From Pseudomonas baltica (GTDB lineage: Bacteria; Pseudomonadota; Gammaproteobacteria; Pseudomonadales; Pseudomonadaceae): a stretch of 64,000 bases of DNA. The first letter of the stretch is position 1. The number at the start of each line of letters is the position of its first letter. Below, one piece after another: positions 26,027-34,636 of the stretch. The translations under genes and the position numbers were made by a program. The stretch is taken from the NCBI RefSeq assembly GCF_031880315.1, contig NZ_CP134771.1:1-64000 (forward strand). Reading direction: 5' to 3'. Under the pieces are notes generated by a model. The model was not told the DNA's origin, searched no databases, and worked only from the letters and a program-made list of their open reading frames with translations.

Positions 26027-28459
26027 ATGCGCTTCAGCTCTACCCCTCGACCTGCTCCGAATGTTCCGCTGTCCGCGCTCACCGCGTCCTTGCTGCTGAG
26101 CGCCTTTACGCCACTGGCCGACGCCGCCACCGACGATGCCCAACTCGGTACTGTCACGGTGATTTCCACTGGCGTGCGCGGGCAGCAAAGGACCGTCGCC
26201 GACAGCCCTGCCCCCATCGATATCATTAACAGCGACCAGTTGCTCAAGACCGGCCGCGCCGAGTTGTCCGAGGCGATTTCCAAGCTGCTGCCCTCGTTCA
26301 ACTTCGGTACCAATATCGCGGGGTACAACTCCGTGACCCGGCCCCTGAGCAACCGCAGCCTGGGCCCGGCCTACACGCTGGTGCTGGTCAACGGCAAACG
26401 CCGCCACAACGGCGCCGTGGGCCAGCGCGGCAGTATCGATAACAGTGGCGCCAATGCCGTGGATATCGACCTGATCCCGGTGAGCGCGGTGGACCACATC
26501 GAAGTGCTCAAGGACAGCGCCGCAGCCCAATACGGCTCCGACGCGGTGGCCGGGGTGATCAACGTCATCCTCAAGTCCAGCGATGCCGGTGGTCATGTGG
26601 AAACCAGCTACGGCAAGCTGTACTCAGGCCAGGGCCAAACCACCAAGTATGCCGGCGACGAGGGCTTCAAACTGGGTGAGAGCGGCTTTTTGCATCTGTC
26701 TGCCGATGCCCGCCATCGCGGCGATGCCTCCTGGAACGACAAGGCCGACAGCAGCGTCAAGGCCTTCAACGACCCCATCAAGCAAGCTGCCTGGGACCGC
26801 GTAGCGATCAAGAACGGCGACCCCGACCTCAAGGCCTTCAACCTGGCCTACAACGCCGAGCTGCCGCTGGACGACCTGACTCTCTATTCCTACTCCACCT
26901 ACGGCGAGCGCAAAGCCGAGGCGGCCAACTATTTCCGCCTGCCCACAGGGACCGCGTCGGTACCGGAGGTATTTCCCGATGGTTACTATCCGCTCAACAA
27001 CATCATGGATCGCGACTATCAATTCCTCTTCGGCGGCAAGGGGCAACTGGCCGACTGGAACTGGGACCTGAGCACCACCTATGGTCGCAATAATGTCCAC
27101 CACTCCAGCGACCTCAACATCAACCCGTCGCTGGGTACGGCGTCGCCTACCAAGTTCGACAACCTGGCAACGTTTCGTTTCGAGCAGTGGGTCAACAACC
27201 TCGACTTCACCCGCCATTACGACAGCCTGTTCAGCCTGACGCCGCCGGTCCAGGTGTCCGCTGGCCTGGAGCATCGCTGGGAACGGTTCAGTACCTTTGC
27301 CGGCGAACCCGACGCCTACATCACCGGCACCTACCCTGCGGCCACCGGTGCCCAGGCCGCCGTGACCATTCGCCCGGAGGACGAAGTCAGCTTGATCCGC
27401 AACAACTACGCAGGCTACCTGGACCTGGGGTTCGACCTGACCGATCGCTGGTTCGTCGACGTCGCCGGCCGCGTAGAGCACTACGACGACAATTCGGGCA
27501 ACACCTTTGGCCTCAAGGTCAATTCGCGCTATGAACTGACCGACACCGTGGCCGTGAGGGGCACCGTCGGCACCGGGTTTCGCGCGCCGTCCCTGACTCA
27601 GATCGGCTACACCGTAGCCGACAACCGCGTGAACACCGACGTCAACGGCAACGTGGTCCCGGCCGTGACTCGCCTGACACCCTCGGGCAGCAATCTGGCC
27701 AAGGCTCTGGGCGGTGATGACCTCAAGCCCGAGAAGTCGCGCAACCTGGGGCTGGGCCTCACCTGGCAACCGGCGCCACGCACCAGCATCACTGCCGACT
27801 CGTACCTGATCGACATCGACAACCGCATCACCCTGACCAGCAACATCTACGACCGGGGCAATGGTGCCATCAATAGCATCCTGCAATCCCAGGGTATCGC
27901 CAGCGGTACCTGGGTCAACTATTACACCAACGCCTACGACACCCGTACCGCCGGGCTGGATCTGGTCGCTGACCACACCACTTTGTTCGGCCCTTGGGGT
28001 GAAGTGCGCTGGACCTCGGCGCTGAACTGGAACCGCACCACCATTCAGGGCGTGCGCGGCACACCGCCTTCGCTGGCCGGTTCCGGAGTCACGTTGGTGG
28101 GCCGCGACCGCGAGGGCGACCTGACCGAAGCCTCGCCCAAGACCAAAATCATCCTGGGTGCCAACTGGAAGCTCGACGACTTGGCCGTCAACCTGCAGAC
28201 CACCCGCTATGGCGCGGTCAAGACCCTGGCCGTCAACCCCAGCGGCGACCGCAGTTTCGGCGCCAAGTGGATCACCGATCTGGACATCAGCTACACCTTC
28301 TTCGACAAGCTGACCGCCAGCATCGGTGGCACTAACCTGTTCAACGTGCGGCCGGACAAAAACGCCGTGTACAGCAGCCTTGGACTGGCGGCGTATGGCA
28401 ACCCGCCGTTTTATCCGGGTGGTGGGTATTGGTACACCAAGTTGGCTTACGATTTTTGA
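26027..28459 (+). CDS. TonB-dependent outer-membrane receptor (cluster right arm)
   Basis: An 810-residue TonB-dependent receptor. The signal peptide ends LADA-AT. The plug (about 45-190) has TLVLVNGKRRHNGAVG and AVDHIEVLKDSAAAQYGSDAVAGVINVILKS. The barrel ends WYTKLAYDF. ATG 26027 is preferred over 26012 because GGAAA lies about 8 nt upstream. It shares plug and barrel motifs with the receptor at 19426-21882 (same subfamily). It is probably expressed with or in parallel to the LLM monooxygenase gene 355 bp upstream. TonB receptors next to LLM monooxygenases are known for organosulfur uptake, for example SftP of P. putida S-313, but the ligand here is unknown. Confidence 0.88.
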   Translation: MRFSSTPRPAPNVPLSALTASLLLSAFTPLADAATDDAQLGTVTVISTGVRGQQRTVADSPAPIDIINSDQLLKTGRAELSEAISKLLPSFNFGTNIAGYNSVTRPLSNRSLGPAYTLVLVNGKRRHNGAVGQRGSIDNSGANAVDIDLIPVSAVDHIEVLKDSAAAQYGSDAVAGVINVILKSSDAGGHVETSYGKLYSGQGQTTKYAGDEGFKLGESGFLHLSADARHRGDASWNDKADSSVKAFNDPIKQAAWDRVAIKNGDPDLKAFNLAYNAELPLDDLTLYSYSTYGERKAEAANYFRLPTGTASVPEVFPDGYYPLNNIMDRDYQFLFGGKGQLADWNWDLSTTYGRNNVHHSSDLNINPSLGTASPTKFDNLATFRFEQWVNNLDFTRHYDSLFSLTPPVQVSAGLEHRWERFSTFAGEPDAYITGTYPAATGAQAAVTIRPEDEVSLIRNNYAGYLDLGFDLTDRWFVDVAGRVEHYDDNSGNTFGLKVNSRYELTDTVAVRGTVGTGFRAPSLTQIGYTVADNRVNTDVNGNVVPAVTRLTPSGSNLAKALGGDDLKPEKSRNLGLGLTWQPAPRTSITADSYLIDIDNRITLTSNIYDRGNGAINSILQSQGIASGTWVNYYTNAYDTRTAGLDLVADHTTLFGPWGEVRWTSALNWNRTTIQGVRGTPPSLAGSGVTLVGRDREGDLTEASPKTKIILGANWKLDDLAVNLQTTRYGAVKTLAVNPSGDRSFGAKWITDLDISYTFFDKLTASIGGTNLFNVRPDKNAVYSSLGLAAYGNPPFYPGGGYWYTKLAYDF

Positions 28460-28619
28460 TGCCAGGGGCGTACCGCCACGGCGCGGCGCGCTTGATCGGC
28501 GTGGGTCCGGGCGCTCGCGCGCGGGCCCGCTCGGCGCCGCCTGCCCGCAGAAGGATGCCGGTCAAGCATTTCACCGCTACAATGCCCGCCTTGACCGTGA
28601 CAGACCAGACTAAAAAAAC

Positions 28620-30620
28620 ATGTCCCTACCCAAACACCACCTGGAACTCCTCAGCCCGGCACGCGACGTCGCCATTGCGCGGGAGGCCATCCTGCATGGC
28701 GCCGATGCCATTTACATCGGTGGCCCGAGCTTCGGCGCGCGCCATAACGCCTGCAACGAGCTGAGCGATATCGCCGAGCTGGTTGAATTCGCCCATCGCT
28801 ACCATGCGCGCGTGTTCACCACTCTCAACACCATCCTCCATGACAACGAGCTGGAACCGGCACGCAAGCTGATCCACCAGCTCCACGACGCCGGCGTCGA
28901 TGCGCTGATCGTGCAGGATCTGGGGGTGATGGAGCTGGACATCCCACCCATCGAGTTGCACGCGAGCACCCAGACCGACATCCGCACCCTGGCGCGCGCG
29001 AAGTTTCTCGACCAGGCCGGGTTCTCCCAACTGGTATTGGCCCGCGAGCTGAACCTGCAGGAAATCCGTGCCATCAGCGAAGAAACCGATGCCGCCATCG
29101 AGTTTTTCATCCACGGCGCGCTGTGCGTGGCGTTTTCCGGGCAGTGCAACATCTCCCACGCCCACAACGGCCGCAGCGCCAACCGCGGCGATTGCTCCCA
29201 GGCTTGCCGCCTGCCCTACACCCTCAAGGATGATCAGGGCCGCGTGGTGGCTTTCGAGAAACACCTGTTGTCGATGAAAGACAACAACCAGAGCGCCAAC
29301 CTGCGCGCTTTGGTCGAGGCCGGCGTGCGCTCGTTCAAGATCGAAGGCCGCTACAAGGACATGGGCTACGTGAAAAACATCACGGCCTATTACCGTCAGC
29401 GCCTGGACGACATCCTCGAAGACCGCCCTGACCTGGCCCGTGCTTCCAGCGGCCGTACCGTGCACTTTTTCGTGCCCGATCCGGAGAAGACCTTCCACCG
29501 CGGCAGCACCGACTATTTCGTCAGCGATCGCAAGATCGACATCGGCGCCTTCGACACCCCGACCTTCACCGGGGTACCGGTGGGCGTGGTCGAGAAAGTC
29601 GGCAAGCGCGACCTGATCGTCAACACCTTCGAGCCGCTGTCCAACGGCGATGGCCTCAACGTGATGGTCAAGCGTGACGTGGTGGGTTTTCGCGCCAATA
29701 TCGCCGAGCCCAAGGGCGAGTTCGAAGAGGACGGGCAAAAACGCTATCGCTACCGCGTCGAGCCCAACGAGATGCCCAAGGGCCTGAACCTCAAGCCCAA
29801 CCATCCCCTGAGCCGCAACCTCGACCATAACTGGCAACACGCCTTGCTCAAGACTTCGGCCGAGCGCCGTATCGGCATCGCCTGGGCCGCGCGCTTGACC
29901 GAAACCCGTCTGGCACTGACCGCCACCAGCGAAGAAGGCGCCAGCGCCAGTGTCGCCCTGGACGGCCCTTTCGGGCTGGCCAACAAGCCGGAACAGGCAC
30001 TCGAGCAACTGCACGATCTGCTCGGCCAGTTGGGCACCACCCAGTATCACGCCACCGACATCAAGCTCGATGTACCACAGGCCTATTTCATCCCCAACTC
30101 GCAGCTCAAGGCCCTGCGCCGCGAAGTCATCGAGGCGCTGACTGCGGCACGCGTCGCCATTCACCCGCAGGGTGGGCGCAAGGCCGAGACCACACCGCCA
30201 CCGGTGTATCCGGAATCGCACTTGTCGTTCCTGGCCAACGTCTACAACCAGAAGGCGCGAGACTTCTATCATCGCCACGGGGTCAAGCTGATCGATGCCG
30301 CCTACGAGGCGCATGAGGAGACCGGCGAGGTGCCGGTGATGATCACCAAGCACTGCCTGCGGTTCTCGTTCAACTTGTGCCCCAAACAGGCCAAGGGCGT
30401 GACCGGGGTGCGCACCAAGGTCGCGCCGATGCAGTTGATCCACGGCGACGAAGTGCTGACCTTGAAGTTCGACTGCAAGCCGTGCGAGATGCATGTGATC
30501 GGCAAGATGAAGGGGCACATTCTGGACTTGCCACTGCCGGGCAGTGGTGGCGTCAAGCAGATCGTCGGGCATATCAGCCCTGAAGACCTGCTCAAGACCA
30601 TTCCTCGCGCCGCGCACTGA
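28620..30620 (+). CDS. rlhA: 23S rRNA C2501 hydroxylase factor RlhA (U32 peptidase family)
   Basis: A 666-residue U32-family protein. It starts HHLELLSPARDVAIAREAILHGADAIYIGGPSFGAR and contains GALCVAFSGQCNISHAHNGRSANRGDCSQACRLPY with the conserved cysteines. Its C-terminal part adds FDCKPCEMHVIGKMKGHILDLPLPG. Length and the C-terminal extension fit E. coli RlhA (YdcP), needed for 5-hydroxycytidine 2501 in 23S rRNA, rather than the shorter tRNA hydroxylation factor TrhP (YegQ, about 450). The cysteines likely hold an Fe-S cluster. It is monocistronic, followed by a REP pair. Confidence 0.88.
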   Translation: MSLPKHHLELLSPARDVAIAREAILHGADAIYIGGPSFGARHNACNELSDIAELVEFAHRYHARVFTTLNTILHDNELEPARKLIHQLHDAGVDALIVQDLGVMELDIPPIELHASTQTDIRTLARAKFLDQAGFSQLVLARELNLQEIRAISEETDAAIEFFIHGALCVAFSGQCNISHAHNGRSANRGDCSQACRLPYTLKDDQGRVVAFEKHLLSMKDNNQSANLRALVEAGVRSFKIEGRYKDMGYVKNITAYYRQRLDDILEDRPDLARASSGRTVHFFVPDPEKTFHRGSTDYFVSDRKIDIGAFDTPTFTGVPVGVVEKVGKRDLIVNTFEPLSNGDGLNVMVKRDVVGFRANIAEPKGEFEEDGQKRYRYRVEPNEMPKGLNLKPNHPLSRNLDHNWQHALLKTSAERRIGIAWAARLTETRLALTATSEEGASASVALDGPFGLANKPEQALEQLHDLLGQLGTTQYHATDIKLDVPQAYFIPNSQLKALRREVIEALTAARVAIHPQGGRKAETTPPPVYPESHLSFLANVYNQKARDFYHRHGVKLIDAAYEAHEETGEVPVMITKHCLRFSFNLCPKQAKGVTGVRTKVAPMQLIHGDEVLTLKFDCKPCEMHVIGKMKGHILDLPLPGSGGVKQIVGHISPEDLLKTIPRAAH

Positions 30621-30634
30621 TCGCCTGTGCCGCG

Positions 30635-30711
30635 CTGTGGGATCGGGCTATTGCCGCGAAGCTGTTGGTGCCAAAGCTTCGCCGCCTGACGCTCAAGCTC
30701 GCTCCCACGGT
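30635..30711. repeat. Inverted REP-like pair
   Basis: TGTGGGATCGGGCTATTGCC (from 30636) with GCGAAGC, then GCTTCGCCGC (30676-30685) and CTCGCTCCCACGG (about 30698-30710), form two inverted REP-type hairpins (a BIME). They lie between the convergent rlhA and yjfC genes. The GTGGGA/TCCCAC cores match Pseudomonas REP sequences. Confidence 0.7.
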
Positions 30712-30728
30712 GAGGGTGGTGCAGGTGT

Positions 30729-31886
30729 CTAGCCGAGCACCACGTGCGGCACGAAGCGGCTGCTGTCTTTGGTAATCAGGCTGTCGTCCTCGCGAATGCC
30801 GATCCCTGATGCCACATCCCCCACCACCCAGGATCCGATCAAGGTGTAGCTGTCGCCGAATTTCGGCAGGGGTGCCAGTGCCTGCAGGATGTAGGGTGCA
30901 TCGGTGTAGGGCCCGTCCTCGGTGAGCAATTGCCCATCAGCGGTACGCAGTTCGATATTGGCGCCCTCGCGGGAAAAGTACGGTTTGCGCACCCAGCCAC
31001 TGGGGACGGGTTGTCGCGGGTCGTTGTCGATATGCGCGGCCAGCAGATTCGGATGCCCCGGGTTCATTTCCCAGAGCAGCGGCAGCATGCCCTTGTTGCT
31101 GACGATGGACTTCCAGGGCGGCTCGACGAATTGAGTATCGCAGCCAGGAACAGCGCTCCCGAACTCCTCATGGAAGATATGCTCCCAAGCGTGCAGCTTG
31201 AACAATCGCTCGATCCAGCGACCGTCGAGGTCGACGAAGCGACCGGCGGCGGTCAGACCGATCTGCTCAATGTCGATATGCCGTGCGTCAATACCGGCAT
31301 GCCCCGCCATCTTGCGCAGGAAATCAGTGGTGCCGCGATCCTCCACCGAGCCCGACATCGCCGAGAAATAAAACGGCCCGCCGGCAGGAAAGGCGGCGAA
31401 GGCGCGAACCAGATCCTCGGCGATTGTATTGAACTGGGTCGCCTCGGGCGGCAGCACGCCACGCGCGATCTGGTCCTCCAGCCACAGGAGTTGTACCGCG
31501 CCGGCTTCGAGCAGGCTGGTCGGGGTGTCGTAGTTGGCTTCGATGCATTTGGCCGGGCCACTGGCGTCGTAGCTGAAGTCAAAGCGGCCATAAAGATGGG
31601 GGTGGCCTTCTTTCCAGGAGGTACGCACCAGGTCGAAGAACTGCGGTGGAATCGCCAGCCGCTCCAGCAACGCTTCGCTCTCGACCACACGCGCGACCAG
31701 GTCCATGCACATCTCGTGCACGGCCTTGGTGGGTGCTTCGATGTCCGCGCTGATCTGCGCTTCGGTGAACTGGTAGTAGCTGCGCTCATCCCAGTAGCGT
31801 TCGCCGTCGATGGTGTGGAAGCTGAAGCCTTCACGTTCGACGTGTTCGCGCCAATCCGGGCGCTCGGGGACAGTGATTTTTTTCAC
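30729..31886 (-). CDS. yjfC: YjfC-type glutathionylspermidine-synthase-like ATP-grasp protein
   Basis: A 385-residue ATP-grasp protein of the GSP_synth (glutathionylspermidine synthase C-terminal) family, equal in length to E. coli YjfC/YgiC (about 386). Motifs include FDFSYD, KCIEANYDTPTSLLEAGAVQLLWLEDQ, KSIVSNKGMLPLLWEMNPGHPNLLAA, SGWVRKPYFSREGANIEL and IGSWVVGDVASGIGIREDDSLITKDSSRFVPHVV. It lacks the amidase half of the bifunctional E. coli Gss and would form an amide bond on an unknown acceptor. The GTG start at 31886 is preceded by GGGGGAGG. It is last gene of the yjf operon, 13 bp after yjfM. Confidence 0.88.
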   Translation of the reverse strand: MKKITVPERPDWREHVEREGFSFHTIDGERYWDERSYYQFTEAQISADIEAPTKAVHEMCMDLVARVVESEALLERLAIPPQFFDLVRTSWKEGHPHLYGRFDFSYDASGPAKCIEANYDTPTSLLEAGAVQLLWLEDQIARGVLPPEATQFNTIAEDLVRAFAAFPAGGPFYFSAMSGSVEDRGTTDFLRKMAGHAGIDARHIDIEQIGLTAAGRFVDLDGRWIERLFKLHAWEHIFHEEFGSAVPGCDTQFVEPPWKSIVSNKGMLPLLWEMNPGHPNLLAAHIDNDPRQPVPSGWVRKPYFSREGANIELRTADGQLLTEDGPYTDAPYILQALAPLPKFGDSYTLIGSWVVGDVASGIGIREDDSLITKDSSRFVPHVVLG

Positions 31887-31899
31887 GTAGCCTCCCCCG

Positions 31900-32628
31900 C
31901 TAGCCGCCGACACTGAAACTGCTGGAGCTCTTGCCGCTCCAGCCGCTGCGGGCGGTGGCTTGCTGGCCGAAGCCGCCACGGGAGATCGCCGAGCTGACCC
32001 GCGAGCGACCGCCGCTCGAGTCGCTGCCCAGGCTGCGGCCCAGGGTTTCGTTGGTGTAACTGGCGCTCGAACTGCTGCGCGCCTGAGTCGAGGAGCCGAA
32101 CTTCTTGCCCAGTTCGATCTGCCGGGACAGCGTCGAACTGCTGTAAGCGCCGCGGCTGTCCCGTGAATCGTAAATGGGCTGCGAATAGTAGTTGTTATTG
32201 TTGTTGCCGAGCATCTGCCCCCACAGCAGACCATTGATAAAGCCATTGTCGCCGCCGTGGCCCGACTGGGCCGCCTGGGCGTTCGCCTGTTCCATGCCGC
32301 CTTTGGGCAGGTTGCCGGACATGGCCAGTTCGAAACCGCCCATTTTCGGCATGTACTTGCCGTCCGAGGTGACATCGCAGTAGCCCGGCACGAAGTCCGC
32401 GTCGCAGGCCGCCTGGTCGTCGTACGTCGGGGCGATCTTGCGGTGATCCGCCAGGGCCTGCATATAGGCATCGGAACACACGTCGACCGCCACCTTGGCA
32501 TCCACGCAGGCCTGCACGCTCTTGTAATTGTTGCGCACCGTGATCGCGTCATCCGGATGGCTGCATGCCGCGAGCGTCATGGGTACCGCAGTGGCCAATA
32601 CCAACTTGACCGAACTCCTTGCTCTCAT
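31900..32628 (-). CDS. yjfM: YjfM/YgiB-type DUF1190 lipoprotein
   Basis: A 242-residue DUF1190 protein. The signal MRARSSVKLVLATAVPMTLAAC has a lipobox with Cys22. The N-terminal half has six further cysteines (VQACVDAKVAVDVCSDAY, AACDADFVPGYCDV), probably disulfides in the periplasm. The C-terminal half is low-complexity, with GNNNNNYYSQPIYDSRDSRGAYSS and Ser/Gly/Arg-rich repeats ending SSSFSVGG. This matches the family, always found beside a YjfC-type ligase. The Ser/Gly tail may be modified by that ligase (inference). AAGGAG precedes the ATG at 32628. Confidence 0.9.
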   Translation of the reverse strand: MRARSSVKLVLATAVPMTLAACSHPDDAITVRNNYKSVQACVDAKVAVDVCSDAYMQALADHRKIAPTYDDQAACDADFVPGYCDVTSDGKYMPKMGGFELAMSGNLPKGGMEQANAQAAQSGHGGDNGFINGLLWGQMLGNNNNNYYSQPIYDSRDSRGAYSSSTLSRQIELGKKFGSSTQARSSSSASYTNETLGRSLGSDSSGGRSRVSSAISRGGFGQQATARSGWSGKSSSSFSVGG

Positions 32629-32645
32629 CGCTTGCTCCTTGGGGC

Positions 32646-33071
32646 TCAGGCCGACGGTGTCATGCACGCCGAGTTGAGAAAACCGACGCTGATCGCCACC
32701 GAGGCGGCGTAGATAGCGGCCGCCATTTCGCCACGGGCGATGCGCGCCGAGAGGTCCTTGAGCACCAGACTGGTGGCGAAGAACGCCAGCAACTGCACCA
32801 CGGCGGCGATCACCACCCAAACCACGAAATCCAGCACGCTGACGCTATAGGCGATGATGCTGCTGGCCGGCAGCGCGAAGCCGATCAACGATCCGCCCAG
32901 GCCGATTGCCGCGGCAGGGTTGTTGTCGCGGATGAGCTGGAACTCCTTGTGCGGGGTCATGTGCGTGTAGATGAACTGGAACAGCGCGAACAGCAACGCG
33001 GCCACGACGATATAGATGATAAAACCGAAAACCGCAGTCGCGTTGAGTGACAGACGAAGCGCGTCAAGCAT
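32646..33071 (-). CDS. yjfL: YjfL, DUF350 membrane protein
   Basis: A 141-residue DUF350 inner-membrane protein with four predicted TM segments (about 12-35, 52-72, 80-102, 115-137), including AAIGLGGSLIGFALP and the family's charged DLSARIARGEMAAAI loop. DUF350 proteins accompany PspA-type proteins and are thought to form membrane channels or scaffolds; no activity is proven. It lies 17 bp upstream of yjfM. Confidence 0.9.
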   Translation of the reverse strand: MLDALRLSLNATAVFGFIIYIVVAALLFALFQFIYTHMTPHKEFQLIRDNNPAAAIGLGGSLIGFALPASSIIAYSVSVLDFVVWVVIAAVVQLLAFFATSLVLKDLSARIARGEMAAAIYAASVAISVGFLNSACMTPSA

Positions 33072-33127
33072 GGTGATTCCTTATCAGAGCAGAGGGGAAT
33101 AGCCGCCAGAGGGTGCTCCGGCAAGCG

Positions 33128-33787
33128 TCAGAGCACGGAAATATCGGTGATTTGCAGGGTCACGCCCACTGCAGTCGACAGCGCCACGTTGCCCTCTTCG
33201 TCTTCTTCAGTGGAAAACAACAGGAATTCGCGGCGGTTACGCAAGCCAGTGTCGCGGGCGTAGAGAAGGCTGTTGTGGTAGATCGTGTAGGCCGTTTCAG
33301 GGCTTTTTACATGTTCGGTCATCGGCGTCAGCTCCGTCTGCCCGTCCTCGGAGCCCCATTGGCGTGCGTACTCGGTGCCTTCAAGCTCGTAGTAGGGCAT
33401 GCCGATCTTCGAATCTGGGCCTACGAGGCGCAGCAACTCGGCCTTGCTGGCGACTGTGCGCATCTCGTGATAGCCGAACAGGATGATGTCCTCGATGTCG
33501 TCTTCGCGGGGGCCGTTCATGACCACTTGCAGGAAGTAATCCTCGTTATCGAGATAGAAGCGATCAAGGCGCTTGCCTTGCCCCAGGTCGATCCTGCCGA
33601 CGGCCGCGACCTTTTCGTCATCGGGCACCACCAGCGTCGACTCGCCGGTCAGCAAGGCCTTGAGGTGCGGATCGAGGCACAGCATGCGCCCCGCTGCCAG
33701 TCCAAAGGGCGCTTGGTCTGCGCCGGACAGCGGTTTGCCAACTGATGCAGGCGCTTGCAGGCCCATCACGCGCTTGATCCAACTCAT
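33128..33787 (-). CDS. yjfK: YjfK, DUF2491 protein
   Basis: A 219-residue cytoplasmic DUF2491 protein. It contains RFYLDNEDYFLQVVMNGPREDDIEDIILFGYHEMRTVAS and a C-terminal RNRREFLLFSTEEDEEGNVALSTAVGVTLQITDISVL, the usual family ends. Function is unknown; it is known only from yjf-type operons. ATG 33787 is chosen over 33805 because GGAGG lies 6 nt before it. A terminator hairpin (33860-33893) separates it from yjfJ, so its expression may be partly uncoupled. Confidence 0.85.
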   Translation of the reverse strand: MSWIKRVMGLQAPASVGKPLSGADQAPFGLAAGRMLCLDPHLKALLTGESTLVVPDDEKVAAVGRIDLGQGKRLDRFYLDNEDYFLQVVMNGPREDDIEDIILFGYHEMRTVASKAELLRLVGPDSKIGMPYYELEGTEYARQWGSEDGQTELTPMTEHVKSPETAYTIYHNSLLYARDTGLRNRREFLLFSTEEDEEGNVALSTAVGVTLQITDISVL

Positions 33788-33859
33788 TGAAACCTCCAGC
33801 GTCAATTCCTGTGGCGGTAGCCGGACGTATCGGCTACCGCGATCCCTGATGTGCGGGCC

Positions 33860-33893
33860 AAAAAAAAGGGCAAACGAATCACTCCGTTCGCCC
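33860..33893 (-). terminator. Intra-operon terminator after yjfJ
   Basis: Read leftward, GGGCGAACG (33893-33885) pairs with CGTTTGCCC (33876-33868), with one G-T pair and an 8-nt loop. Eight T residues follow directly (33867-33860). It lies 12 bp after the yjfJ stop and 73 bp before the yjfK start, so it should limit transcription of the four downstream genes. Confidence 0.85.
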
Positions 33894-33904
33894 GATCTCG
33901 CCGC

Positions 33905-34609
33905 TTATCGAGCGTTATTGCCGGCTTGTCTGGCTTTCAAACGTGCCAGCACGTCATCCGCGCCGCCCGCCTTCGCACCGATTCCGGCGGCCTGCAGACG
34001 CTGGTCCAGATCTGCGCCATTGGCGGAGGCAGCGATTTCTTCGGCGGCTTCGAGGCGCGCGTCCTGTTCATCCTGGCGCTGCTTGATGCGCGCCAGCGAG
34101 CCCACAGCGGTTTCAACCTTGCCGTTGGCACCGCCCGTTGCATTGGCGGTAGCGACCCTTGCCTGCTGCACGGTTTCGCGGGCTTTGGCCATTTCGGTCT
34201 GCTGGCGAATGCCTTTGAGCTGCGCCTCGGCCTTGGCGATCTGCGCTTGCAGCAGACCGACTTGCTTGCCGAACTGGCTGGCGAGCTCGGCTTCCTGATT
34301 GCGCTGGGCTTCGAGTGCGGCGACACGCTCGGCGCATTCACCGGCCAGGCCTTCCTGATTGGCGGTCAGTGCGGCCATGGCCTTGGATTCCCAGCTGGCG
34401 ATGTCGCTGTCCAGGCCTTCGACGCGCTGTTGGGCGATCTTTTGCTTGGACTTGATCTCGATCAGGCCATTACGAGCCTTGATCAGCGCGTTGTCAGCGT
34501 CGCGCTGCTCTTGTTCGAGGATACGAATGGCATTGGCATCGATGATCGACTCGCCAACCTCGCTTGCACCGCCACGGACGGCGGTCACCAGTTTCTTCCA
34601 GATACTCAT
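33905..34609 (-). CDS. yjfJ: YjfJ, PspA/IM30-family protein
   Basis: A 234-residue PspA/IM30 family protein, almost entirely helical coiled coil: MSIWKKLVTAVRGGASEVGESIIDANAIRILEQEQRDADNALIKA, then EIKSKQKIAQQRVEGLDSDIASWE and long Glu/Gln/Ala-rich helices. The N-terminal amphipathic helix and the repeated ESxxxAxA pattern fit ESCRT-III-like PspA proteins that coat stressed inner membranes. Helices stop near residue 215. It is the second gene of the yjf module, 27 bp after yjfI, with a terminator just downstream, so it and yjfI are likely made in excess. Confidence 0.9.
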   Translation of the reverse strand: MSIWKKLVTAVRGGASEVGESIIDANAIRILEQEQRDADNALIKARNGLIEIKSKQKIAQQRVEGLDSDIASWESKAMAALTANQEGLAGECAERVAALEAQRNQEAELASQFGKQVGLLQAQIAKAEAQLKGIRQQTEMAKARETVQQARVATANATGGANGKVETAVGSLARIKQRQDEQDARLEAAEEIAASANGADLDQRLQAAGIGAKAGGADDVLARLKARQAGNNAR

Positions 34610-34636
34610 GGGTTGACTCCTGCCTGAAGACGGCGT

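Noticed and set aside
26624-27976. Open frame of 450 codons antisense to the second TonB receptor
   Set aside because: Same high-GC shadow pattern, no supporting start signals.
28480-28560. GC-rich self-complementary stretch before rlhA considered as a riboswitch
   Set aside because: Only simple CGCG/GGGCC alternation that can fold by composition; no known riboswitch motif.
28626-30617. Open frame of 663 codons antisense to rlhA
   Set aside because: Mirror of a well-conserved U32-family gene with no ribosome site or recognisable domain.
31900-32552. Upstream extension of the YjfC reading frame to 32552
   Set aside because: The extended part reads through the DUF1190 gene in another frame and is Arg/Ala/Pro-rich. 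The GTG at 31886 with a strong ribosome site gives the family length.
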